Shown: piece by piece, positions 44,354 to 52,052 of the stretch | How positions within the stretch are numbered: the first letter of the stretch is position 1 | Layout: each line of letters begins with the position of its first letter | Assembly (NCBI GenBank): GCA_051870875.1 | Contig: JBJECG010000022.1 | Location: forward strand, 1-52,052 | Origin: Aphodosoma sp051870875 | GTDB taxonomy: Bacteria; Bacteroidota; Bacteroidia; Bacteroidales; Paludibacteraceae | Direction of reading: 5' to 3' | DNA length: 52,052 bases | Position numbers and translations under genes: made by a program | Notes under the pieces: model-generated | Databases searched by the model: none | Told to the model about the DNA's origin: nothing | What the model saw: the letters and a program-made list of their open reading frames with translations, nothing else

Positions 44354-45349
44354 ATGGCAGTAACTATGGCGGATATTTCAAAACTCCGCACCATGACAGG
44401 CGCCGGTATGATGGACTGTAAAAAAGCCCTTACCGAAGCTAATAATGATATGGACAAAGCAATCGAACTCATCCGTAAACGCGGTCAGGCCATTGCTGCA
44501 AAACGCAGCGACCGTGATGCGGCCGAAGGTTGTGTCCTTGCCAAAGCCGAAGGCAATTTCGCAGCTGTTGTAGCCTTGAAATGCGAAACTGATTTCGTTG
44601 CCAAAAACGCTGATTTCATCGCCCTTACACAAACTATCCTCGATGCTGCTATGGCTCACCGTCCGGCAAACATCGAAGCGCTCAACAATATCGAAATCGA
44701 CGGCCGTACAATTTCGGCTCTCATCACCGACCGTTCCGGTATTACCGGTGAAAAGATGGAACTCGGCTACTACGAATACGTAGAAGGCAAATCCACCGTT
44801 TCTTATATTCACCCGGGTAACATGCTCGCCACCGTAGTCGCTTTTGCTGAAGACAATGCCGATTTGAAAGTGATGCGTGCCGTTGCCATGCAAGTCGCAG
44901 CTATGAATCCTGTTGCACTCGACCGCAACTCGGTTGACAAGAAAATCATTGATGGCGAAATGCAGGTTGCCATAGACAAAACCAAGGCTGAGCAAGTACA
45001 GAAAGCCGTTGAAGCTGCTTTGAAGAAAGCCGGTATCAACCCAGCTCACGTAGACAGCGAAGCTCACATGGAAAGTAACATGAGCAAAGGATGGATTACT
45101 GCTGAAGATGTTGCCAAGGCAAAAGAAATCATCGCCACTGTTTCGGCCGAGAAAGCAGCCAATCTTCCAGAACAAATGATCCAGAAGATTGCAGAAGGCC
45201 GTCTGAACAAATTCTTCCAGGAATCAACCCTCATGGAACAGCAGTTTGTCGGCGGTGAAACCGAGCAGAAGATGAATGTTGAAACATTCCTCAAAAACAA
45301 CCACGTTTCAGCCACAGCATTCCGTCGCGTCACTCTCAATCAGGAATGA
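44354..45349 (+). CDS. tsf: translation elongation factor Ts
   Basis: Nucleotide-exchange factor for EF-Tu. The 331 residues begin with the UBA-like domain (LRTMTGAGMMDCKKALTEAN) and contain the core TDFVAKN motif near residue 79. Two structurally related core halves follow, the second ending in QQFVGGETEQKMNVETFL. The length is at the long end for EF-Ts, as in other Bacteroidetes. A strong terminator follows. Confidence 0.97.
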   Translation: MAVTMADISKLRTMTGAGMMDCKKALTEANNDMDKAIELIRKRGQAIAAKRSDRDAAEGCVLAKAEGNFAAVVALKCETDFVAKNADFIALTQTILDAAMAHRPANIEALNNIEIDGRTISALITDRSGITGEKMELGYYEYVEGKSTVSYIHPGNMLATVVAFAEDNADLKVMRAVAMQVAAMNPVALDRNSVDKKIIDGEMQVAIDKTKAEQVQKAVEAALKKAGINPAHVDSEAHMESNMSKGWITAEDVAKAKEIIATVSAEKAANLPEQMIQKIAEGRLNKFFQESTLMEQQFVGGETEQKMNVETFLKNNHVSATAFRRVTLNQE

Positions 45350-45384
45350 CCCGATTAAGTCAGTTCGTGAATAAAAAATACAGA

Positions 45385-45435
45385 CAAAACCCCGTTTTCT
45401 GAAAGAATGTGTTTCAGAAAACGGGGTTTTGTTTG
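45385..45435 (+). terminator. terminator of tsf
   Basis: Perfect 20-bp stem (45385-45404 with 45412-45431) containing CCCCG/CGGGG and flanked by A and T runs, loop GAATGTG. The symmetry means it could also act on the minus strand for the clp operon. Confidence 0.85.
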
Positions 45436-45557
45436 CAGCAGTTTTGTTTTACATTAGTCACTAAATACGCGCTTTCATGCAGCTCAAATAATATGCACGC
45501 TATATACACCAATGTCTGATTCGGGATTCGCCGGCAAATGCAGATTGCATTGTAGTC

Positions 45558-48050
45558 TCAAATTATCTGCAACTTGCCGCTATTTGCATCCAGATCCACA
45601 ATGACATCGGTTCTGCAGTCGAGTCTATTGTCAATCAGAGCCTCCACTATCAAGTCCTCGATTTCGGTTTGCACTATCCGCTGTAACGGACGGGCACCAT
45701 ACTGTTTGTCGTAACCTTTGGATGCCAAATGGTTCTTTGCAGCTTCCGTTACCGACAACGATATATTCAACTCGGTGCTCCGTTTATATAATTTGCCAAG
45801 TTCGAGGTCAATGATTTTACGTATATCATCGTGATTCAACCCATTGAAATATATGATTTCATCTATACGGTTGAGAAATTCCGGAGCAAATGTACGGCTC
45901 AATGCTTTTTCTGTGACAGATTGTGCATATTTGTTGTCAGATTCACCGGTATTGAAACCTATACCACGCCCGAAATCTTTCAACTGACGTGTTCCGGCAT
46001 TCGATGTCATGATGATGACCGTATTCTTGAAATCGACCTTACGTCCGAGACCATCTGTCATGAAACCTTCATCCAATAACTGCAACAGTATATTATACAC
46101 TTCGGCATTTGCTTTCTCTATTTCATCAAACAGCACAACTGAATATGGCTTTCTCCTGATCTTTTCCGTAAGCTGCCCGCCCTGTTCGTAACCGACATAT
46201 CCTGGAGGTGCCCCCACAAGACGTGACACGCTGAATTTTTCCATAAATTCACTCATGTCTATACGCACCAATGCATCGGCAGAACCAAACAAAAATTCGG
46301 CCAGTTTCTTTGCCAACAATGTTTTGCCGACCCCGGTAGGACCTATAAACATAAAACTGCCTATAGGACGGTTGGGATCTTTAAGACCGACACGGCTTCT
46401 GCGTATGGCACGGACCACTTTGTCCACAGCTTCGTCCTGCCCTATCACTTGGCTGCGCAAGTCGCTGCCCATACGCAACAAACGCTGATTTTCATTCTCT
46501 GCTATACGTTGTATGGGGATTCCTGTGATATTCGATATGGTTATGTTGATGTCGTTTGCCGTCACAGGTACTTTTATATTGTCATCAGAAGACAACCATC
46601 TGTTTTTCATACGTTCAAGATCCGCACCGAGAGTAGCGGCCTGATCGCGGTATTTGGCAGCCAGTTCAAAATCCTGACGTAATACGGATTCCCTTTTCAG
46701 GTTGTCAAATTCGGCTATTCTTTTTTCGAGGGCTTCTATTTCAGACGGTACTCTCAGATTGTCCAAATGCATTCTTGATCCGGCCTCATCCATTGCATCT
46801 ATTGCCTTATCAGGGAAATAACGGTCTGATATATAACGTCCGGTAAGCCTGACACATGCTTCAAGAGCCTCATCACTGTAAGTTACCTGATGGTAGTCTT
46901 CATAACGTTTTTTTATGTTATGAAGTATTTGCAGTGTTTCTTCCTGTGTAGTCGGATCTACAATTATTTTTTGGAAACGCCGTTCGAGAGCTCCGTCCTT
47001 TTCTATACTTTGACGGTATTCGTCGAGAGTGGTGGCTCCTATACACTGGAATTTACCCCTGGAGAGAGCCGGCTTGAGCATATTTGCCGTATCAAGAGAT
47101 CCTGAAGTAGCTCCAGCTCCAACTATAGTATGGATTTCATCAATGAAAAGGATGATTTCAGGATGATTTTCAAGTTCATTCATTACTGACTTGAGGCGTT
47201 CTTCAAATTGGCCACGATATTTCGTCCCTGCAAGCATGGCCGCCAGATCAAGGGAAACAATACGTTTTCCGTATAATGCGCGGGAAACTGACCGGTTGGC
47301 AATACGGATGGCCAGACCCTCCACAATAGCGGACTTGCCTACCCCCGGCTCGCCGATCAGGACAGGATTGTTTTTCTTCCTGCGGCTTAAAATCTGTATG
47401 GTACGCTGTATTTCAATATCCCGTCCTACAACAGGATCCAATTCGCCGCGTTCGGCTGCCGCCGAAAGGTCATACGAAAAGTTATCCAATGCCGGTGTAC
47501 CGGACTGGTTCTTACCGGCAGTTGTCCGGATCTGTACTTTAGGGGGTCCATCCGGTCGCTGTTCTGCAAGTCCGTCATCATCTTCATCGTTGTCATCAAA
47601 TGCAGACAAACCCATTTGCGTTTGGTGGAGACTGGCAATTGCCTGCTTGTATTGCTCGTAAGTTATTCCATTGGCTTGCAATATTTTACCCACTTCAGTA
47701 TCAGTTTTATGGAGTGCGGCCAAAAAGATATGGTACGTATGTACTTCTTCGCTCTTCATACTTCTGGCCTCAAGTTGGGATAGCAGTATAAGCGATTCCG
47801 TGGTACGGTGAAACGTCCCGGGATTGCCGTTGTCTGATTCAGGACAAGCCATATCATCCATCGCTTTTTGCAGTTTCGGGATGTCGGTTTCCAGTTTCAG
47901 CAGAATGGTATATGCAGTACTGTCGGTCTGTCGTAATATGGCTGATATTATATGATTGGGATATATTTGCCGGGAATGTAGACGCTGCATTTCAAAGCGA
48001 CTTTGTTCTATTGCCTGCATTGCATGCTGTGTCGGTCTGTAGTTTGTCAT
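45558..48050 (-). CDS. clpC: ClpC-type AAA+ unfoldase (Clp ATP-binding subunit)
   Basis: Hexameric ATP-driven protein unfoldase. Of 830 residues the first ~150 are the doubled Clp N domain, followed by an acidic linker (DDNDEDDDG). AAA1 has Walker A GEPGVGKS at 233-240 and ILFIDEIHTIVGAG. The middle region is short and includes a UVR-like segment (about 440-480). AAA2 has GPTGVGKT at 570-577 and VVLFDEIEKAN. An IGF tripeptide near residue 695 (DFGRGIGFNTG) sits where ClpP-binding loops occur, so a ClpP partner is likely. The short middle region favours ClpC over ClpB. Third gene of a minus-strand operon. Confidence 0.9.
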   Translation of the reverse strand: MTNYRPTQHAMQAIEQSRFEMQRLHSRQIYPNHIISAILRQTDSTAYTILLKLETDIPKLQKAMDDMACPESDNGNPGTFHRTTESLILLSQLEARSMKSEEVHTYHIFLAALHKTDTEVGKILQANGITYEQYKQAIASLHQTQMGLSAFDDNDEDDDGLAEQRPDGPPKVQIRTTAGKNQSGTPALDNFSYDLSAAAERGELDPVVGRDIEIQRTIQILSRRKKNNPVLIGEPGVGKSAIVEGLAIRIANRSVSRALYGKRIVSLDLAAMLAGTKYRGQFEERLKSVMNELENHPEIILFIDEIHTIVGAGATSGSLDTANMLKPALSRGKFQCIGATTLDEYRQSIEKDGALERRFQKIIVDPTTQEETLQILHNIKKRYEDYHQVTYSDEALEACVRLTGRYISDRYFPDKAIDAMDEAGSRMHLDNLRVPSEIEALEKRIAEFDNLKRESVLRQDFELAAKYRDQAATLGADLERMKNRWLSSDDNIKVPVTANDINITISNITGIPIQRIAENENQRLLRMGSDLRSQVIGQDEAVDKVVRAIRRSRVGLKDPNRPIGSFMFIGPTGVGKTLLAKKLAEFLFGSADALVRIDMSEFMEKFSVSRLVGAPPGYVGYEQGGQLTEKIRRKPYSVVLFDEIEKANAEVYNILLQLLDEGFMTDGLGRKVDFKNTVIIMTSNAGTRQLKDFGRGIGFNTGESDNKYAQSVTEKALSRTFAPEFLNRIDEIIYFNGLNHDDIRKIIDLELGKLYKRSTELNISLSVTEAAKNHLASKGYDKQYGARPLQRIVQTEIEDLIVEALIDNRLDCRTDVIVDLDANSGKLQII

Positions 48051-48055
48051 TGTCG

Positions 48056-49486
48056 TTAAAATCCGTTGTAAAGTATTTTTAGTCTCATTGGAGAATGACT
48101 GTTACGTCCGCTCCGTACAGTCACCGCCGAAAGTTTGGTCTGTGGCTTGACGGATATGGCCTTACCGCTTGAGTTCTGTTCTACATGTATCGGCACCAAC
48201 ATAAGTTCGATTATATCATCCGGTTGGATGTCAGGCTGGCGCAGATGTTTGGTCAACAGATAATTAAGATCCAACGTATATTTTCTTGATGTAGGGCTAT
48301 AAGTCGCCATTACCTGCGTGGTATCTACAGACGCAGGAGCTCCGTTTGTCCGTATCAGTTCATCAAATTCGTCCGGCGTTACAGCCAACAGATATGAAGG
48401 CGGTTCGAAATACGATTCGCTTTCATTGAAGTCCACTGCTTCTATGTCTATTTCGGCACCGTTTATGTTCAGTTCTTTATTGCCGATTGCATTGTAGATA
48501 CGTTCAGTTATGCGGCCGAGAGGTATCTTGATTTTGGGATATATTCCGGCTGCCGATTTTATATAACATACACTGTCAGGGCAGACAACCGACGTAGCTA
48601 TGTCATGATGATAAAAGCGGTTGAGCTGTCTGACCTCCCGGTTAGCCGGAAATATAACGGATGTCTCCACAACGGTGTCTTTGCCTGACCTTTGATATGT
48701 GTAGTGATAATACAGGAAAAGCGTTATCTGATTGAAATGTACCAATGTGGACGAACCGTAACGTGTAGTTATATACAAACCCTTGAAATGTTCGGAAAAT
48801 GCCTCGTCTGAGGTATATGCTTCTGCCGGAATATTCCAGAAACGCTGCAGTTGTTCATCATCGAAACGGTAACGGATGTACGGTGCCGAAGCTGTGTCCT
48901 CAGTCAGCGAATCCGATCTGGAAAGGTCTATGGTAGTTGCCAGCCTTTTACCCATCAATATTGACGAATCGGTAAACATACCGGGATCGAAATCCGACAT
49001 GTAACGGGTGTTGTAGTCCGGAGCTGAAATGTTGTTCTCGAATATACTGAACTCCAACGGAGCATAAGCCGAGCCGAACCACGTGTTGTAAAACATGAGC
49101 AACACCAGCGAATCGGGTTGCGGGTTGTATTCCGCACCGGGAAACTGATAGCCGGCAGGATGCGCGAGCTGGACAATCAGATCGGCCTTGGTAGGGCCGT
49201 ATTTTGCATTGTAAAATTCACCTACAATCATGGTGTCAGCCTGGGCGGATATGGCCGGGACATAATAGTTTGCACTTTCCACTATAAATGTATCCGCATT
49301 TACTATTATGGCATCTTCGGGAGGACGGACCACTATATCGACCGAAGGGTCTTTTCCTGAACAGGAAAACAGAATGCCAACCAATGCAAACAGTATCGAC
49401 AACGAGATACATTTCAAATATGCAGGCTGTACAAATGCAGGTAAATTTCCGGTAGATGGTATGCCGGTATCGTGCTGTCCGTTCAT
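48056..49486 (-). CDS. DUF4270 family lipoprotein
   Basis: 476 residues with a delayed lipoprotein signal: hydrophobic residues 27-40 and lipobox LFSC, Cys42. The remainder is a large beta-rich extracytoplasmic domain matching the DUF4270 Bacteroidetes family (TFIVESANYYVPAISAQADT and GEFYNAKYGPTKADLIVQL near the start). Function of the family is not known to me. The clp gene begins 5 bases downstream, so the two are tightly co-transcribed. The true start may be later than the ATG used. Confidence 0.85.
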   Translation of the reverse strand: MNGQHDTGIPSTGNLPAFVQPAYLKCISLSILFALVGILFSCSGKDPSVDIVVRPPEDAIIVNADTFIVESANYYVPAISAQADTMIVGEFYNAKYGPTKADLIVQLAHPAGYQFPGAEYNPQPDSLVLLMFYNTWFGSAYAPLEFSIFENNISAPDYNTRYMSDFDPGMFTDSSILMGKRLATTIDLSRSDSLTEDTASAPYIRYRFDDEQLQRFWNIPAEAYTSDEAFSEHFKGLYITTRYGSSTLVHFNQITLFLYYHYTYQRSGKDTVVETSVIFPANREVRQLNRFYHHDIATSVVCPDSVCYIKSAAGIYPKIKIPLGRITERIYNAIGNKELNINGAEIDIEAVDFNESESYFEPPSYLLAVTPDEFDELIRTNGAPASVDTTQVMATYSPTSRKYTLDLNYLLTKHLRQPDIQPDDIIELMLVPIHVEQNSSGKAISVKPQTKLSAVTVRSGRNSHSPMRLKILYNGF

Positions 49487-49568
49487 TTGGCGCGTAAAAT
49501 TTGATTATGGTTCAGGCGGTAGGATATTGCCGGTGCTGCATGCCGGGGTACTCCGATATTGCATATCG

Positions 49569-50408
49569 TCAGTCTTTGGTATTGTGTGCCAGAGGAGGGT
49601 ATACGGTAGCTATAAACCCCTTGTATGCCTGACGGAAATCGCCTTCTGCACTGTATGGCAAATAGGGCAGCTTGCTCTTCTTGATATGACGTTCAACGTC
49701 AGGATTGACGGTTTCGGAAGCGCAAATCACCCCATCGGAGAAATCCACAGCCAATTTCTGCAACGTACTTGTTTTCAGAACACGGCCCTTGAGCGATTTC
49801 ACGTCCTCCGGATCAACGCCGTCAAACAACACACGTTTTTCAAATCCGGCCTTTATGTTGTTGGTATAATCTTCGTTGTATACTGTGTATATGATTTTTG
49901 AGTTTTCAAAAAACGGATCGGAGTTATACGTGCGCTTTATGTAGAGCGGTGCCAATGACGTTATCCAACCATGACAGCAGATGATATCCGGAGTCCACCG
50001 GAGTTTCTTTATTGTCTCCAATACACTTTTCACAAAGAAGATGGAACGTTCGTCATTGTCATCGAAAGGCTCGCCATTGTCATCGCATGTTATACCACGG
50101 CGGCGGAAATAATCCTCATTGTCAATAAAATACACCTGCATGCGGGCCGCCTGAATGGAAGCGACTTTTATTATAAGCGGATGATCCGAATCATCTATTA
50201 TTATATTCATGCCAGACAGACGCTGTACCTCATGGAGTTGGTTGCGACGTTCGTTTATATGGCCGTAGCAAGGCATGAATGTACGTATTTCACAGCCCTG
50301 CTCTTGTATATATTGCGGAAACTGGCGGCAAATGTCGGCAATTTCGGTTTCCTTGATATACGGGTTGATCTCTTGTGTGATAAACAGTATCTTTACCTGC
50401 TCTTTCAT
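49569..50408 (-). CDS. GT5-type glycogen/starch synthase N-terminal domain protein
   Basis: 279 residues from the ATG at 50408; the open frame extends 74 codons further up but that part has no protein character. The N-terminus VKILFITQEINPYIKETEIADI matches the starch-synthase catalytic (GT5) N-terminal domain, with FMPCYGHINERRNQLHEV and later ICCHGWITSLAPLYIK. The C-terminal GT-B half with the nucleotide-sugar site is absent, as in the short Bacteroidetes homologue. Whether it is catalytic is unclear. It heads a minus-strand operon with the DUF4270 and clp genes. Confidence 0.8.
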   Translation of the reverse strand: MKEQVKILFITQEINPYIKETEIADICRQFPQYIQEQGCEIRTFMPCYGHINERRNQLHEVQRLSGMNIIIDDSDHPLIIKVASIQAARMQVYFIDNEDYFRRRGITCDDNGEPFDDNDERSIFFVKSVLETIKKLRWTPDIICCHGWITSLAPLYIKRTYNSDPFFENSKIIYTVYNEDYTNNIKAGFEKRVLFDGVDPEDVKSLKGRVLKTSTLQKLAVDFSDGVICASETVNPDVERHIKKSKLPYLPYSAEGDFRQAYKGFIATVYPPLAHNTKD

Positions 50409-50462
50409 GGTTGTAGGGTTATATTTGCGTATTGGTGAAATCGTATTGCAAGCATGCTTCTG

Positions 50463-50470
50463 CAAAGGTA
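50463..50470 (-). promoter_or_regulatory. -7 element for the GT5-DUF4270-clp operon
   Basis: TACCTTTG on the minus strand, exact TAnnTTTG match, 54 bases before the GT5 start. No -33 TTG. Confidence 0.5.
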
Positions 50471-50761
50471 CAAAAAAAAAGCGACATGGGCGGCATATCG
50501 CAGCTAAAGTTTGTTTTGGACGCAGGAAAACATTATCGTCCTGAATGAAACAATCTTCGGAAACAGTCTGAACCGCCCCCGGCTGAATCCCCCGGAATCC
50601 GGATTCTACTCTGACGGGATCACAAACCAAAGAAGACGCGAAACTTTGGCACTCCGCAAGTTATCTCACATTCAGAATCCGTTCTCACCGGCACTGGTGT
50701 TTATATATTATAATTTATAACAAAAAGAGGGTAAAAAATAGGCGGTATCGGCTCTTTTCGC

Positions 50762-50769
50762 TATTTTTG
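50762..50769 (+). promoter_or_regulatory. -7 element for lptD
   Basis: TATTTTTG, exact TAnnTTTG match, about 95 bases before the chosen start. No -33 TTG. Confidence 0.4.
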
Positions 50770-50863
50770 CAGTTATTTCCAATATGGCTTTTCATGCCTG
50801 AATCTATCAGTTAAGGGATTGGCAACCAAGTTGATAAATATATCCTTCAAACAACGGGCATAT

Positions 50864-52052
50864 ATGCTCTGCGCCTTTATTATAGTGTGTGTCAGGGCTT
50901 TTTGTGTAGTGTCGCAAAATATTGCCGATACTGCCGCCATACATCCAATGCCGGGAAAAGCAGATGCCGATACCACCGTCATACCGCAGCACGGACATCA
51001 GACAAACGGTCTGCCGGCCGATACCCTGTTGGCCGAACAGGCTGTGATACCGGACCCGTTGGTTTCAGACTCCATGGCTTCAGACTCCCTGAGCCTGACC
51101 ACCGTGGATACAGACTCTCTGGATACAGACGAAAACGAAGAAAAACCTTTGTTGGATGCAGAAGTACGGTATCAGGCACGTGACTCCATCGTTTTCTTTG
51201 CAGACGGTACAGGTTTCCTGTATGGCGACGGCGAAATAAGCTACCTCCAAGCCAGACCCATACAGCTGAACGCCGAATACATACGGTTCAAGCTCGACAG
51301 TTCGGTGATATATGCAGTCGGCGGATCCGACAGCGTAGGCAACCCGATAGGCAACCCTGTATTCAAGGAAGGCGATGATGCGTATGAGTCAAAATACATG
51401 AGCTACAATTTCAAGACACGAAAAGGATATGTAAAAGGTGTTGTCACACAGCAGGACGAAGGCTACATAGTAGCCAATGAAACGAAAATGATGGAAGACA
51501 AAAGCTTTTTCCTGAAAGGCGGGAAATACACCACCTGCGATAACCACGAACACCCGCATTTTTATTTGCACATCACCAAAGGCAAGATGAAACCGGGCAG
51601 CTACGTGGCCGCCGGACCGGCATATATGGTTATGGCCGACGTACCGTTGCCGTTGGCCGTCCCATTCGGCTTTTTTCCGATAACCAAACGTTATTCGTCA
51701 GGCGTAATAGTACCTCAGTTCGGCGATGAGAACGAACGCGGCCTCTTCCTGAAAAACGGCGGGTACTACTGGGCAATCAACGATTATGTGGATCTGGAAA
51801 TCCTGGGTGAAATATACACCAAAGGCACATGGGCCGTGAACCTCAACAGCAAATACGTATTGAGATACAAGTTCAGCGGCAATGTATCATTGGCATACAG
51901 GGAAGACGTAAGAGGCGAAAAAAACACTAAAGACTACTCGAAATCCAGGAACTTCAAACTGTCATGGCGGCACCAGCAAGACCCTAAAGCAAGCCAGTAC
52001 TCGTCATTTTCGGCCAGTGTCGACTTCTCTACAAGCGGATACAATACAAGCA
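50864..52052 (+). CDS. lptD: LptD/OstA-like outer-membrane LPS-assembly protein, partial
   Basis: The gene runs off the right edge; 396 codons are visible. From the ATG at 50864 a hydrophobic signal segment (MLCAFIIVCVRAFCVVSQ) precedes a ~70-residue Asp/Ser/Thr-rich spacer. The next part resembles an OstA/LptA-like jellyroll (ARDSIVFFADGTGFLYGDGE, ETKMMEDKSFFLKGGKYTTC), with a conserved FGFFPITKRYSSG before the first strands of the beta barrel. LptD inserts lipopolysaccharide at the cell surface. The frame is open farther upstream (a TTG at 50819), so the start is not certain. Confidence 0.82.
   Translation, partial: MLCAFIIVCVRAFCVVSQNIADTAAIHPMPGKADADTTVIPQHGHQTNGLPADTLLAEQAVIPDPLVSDSMASDSLSLTTVDTDSLDTDENEEKPLLDAEVRYQARDSIVFFADGTGFLYGDGEISYLQARPIQLNAEYIRFKLDSSVIYAVGGSDSVGNPIGNPVFKEGDDAYESKYMSYNFKTRKGYVKGVVTQQDEGYIVANETKMMEDKSFFLKGGKYTTCDNHEHPHFYLHITKGKMKPGSYVAAGPAYMVMADVPLPLAVPFGFFPITKRYSSGVIVPQFGDENERGLFLKNGGYYWAINDYVDLEILGEIYTKGTWAVNLNSKYVLRYKFSGNVSLAYREDVRGEKNTKDYSKSRNFKLSWRHQQDPKASQYSSFSASVDFSTSGYNTS

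Larger units (their letters stand above)
50409..50863. other. divergent intergenic region
   Basis: It separates the GT5 operon from lptD and holds promoter-like elements for both (50463-50470 minus, 50762-50769 plus). Open frames here have no family resemblance. A short perfect palindrome GAATCCGGATTC lies at 50595-50606. Confidence 0.5.

Noticed and set aside
50409..50630. N-terminal 74-codon extension of the GT5-like protein
   Set aside because: The family begins at MKEQVKILFITQE; the extension covers the promoter region and lacks protein-like composition.

Overview
The window looks like a chromosomal contig from an obligately anaerobic Bacteroidales bacterium. The evidence is promoter elements of the Bacteroidetes form (TTG about 19-20 bases before TAnnTTTG) ahead of several genes, Bacteroidetes lineage families (DUF4270 lipoprotein, short CstA, ExbB-x-ExbD-ExbD cluster, PIF1-HRDC-HTH helicase, kinase-RapZ fusion), and anaerobic metabolism (2-oxoacid:ferredoxin oxidoreductase, Ptb/Buk, class III ribonucleotide reductase). 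The genus cannot be fixed from sequence alone.

Layout: 1-7440 holds a coiled-coil membrane protein, malate dehydrogenase (mdh), KorB/KorA and EttA. 7784-13915 holds a PIF1-like helicase and CstA on the minus strand, then a conserved coiled-coil protein and RsmI on the plus strand. 14064-18125 holds a coiled-coil lipoprotein, the ptb-buk operon behind a promoter embedded in a perfect 23-bp inverted repeat, and a TerB/DnaJ protein. 18180-23815 is a plus-strand series: S41 protease, periplasmic thioredoxin, small lipoprotein, an AmgK-like sugar kinase fused to a RapZ C-terminal domain, a MurU-like nucleotidyltransferase and TatD. 24121-26674 is tRNA-Ser(GGA) followed by an ExbB/TolQ-ExbD energising cluster. 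27012-32162 is nrdD-nrdG, a transglutaminase-like lipoprotein and a class A beta-lactamase.

At 32585 is tRNA-Asp(GTC), followed by a terminator, a block of helically phased direct repeats resembling integrase arm sites, and a start codon that looks like the beginning of a lost integrase. Directly after this comes a roughly 9.16-kb uninterrupted open frame on the minus strand. It is an internal fragment of a giant polyvalent protein with at least eight recognisable domains (several Barnase/EndoU/ColicinE5/RelE-like nuclease domains, inorganic-pyrophosphatase-like, ADP-ribosyltransferase, zincin metallopeptidase, RadC/JAB, LPD38-like). Both ends of the gene are missing and its open frame runs into the antisense strand of the tRNA. 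This is the foreign and most interesting part of the window; a genuine integrated remnant and an assembly chimera are both possible.

42211-45431 returns to core genome: rplM-rpsI, rpsB and tsf. 45558-50408 is a minus-strand operon of a GT5-like protein, a DUF4270 lipoprotein and a ClpC-type AAA+ unfoldase. The window ends inside an LptD-like outer-membrane protein gene. The central metabolism genes fit a fermentative anaerobe using ferredoxin-linked 2-oxoacid oxidation, malate reduction toward succinate and substrate-level ATP from acyl phosphates. The kinase/uridylyltransferase pair fits cell-wall sugar salvage.
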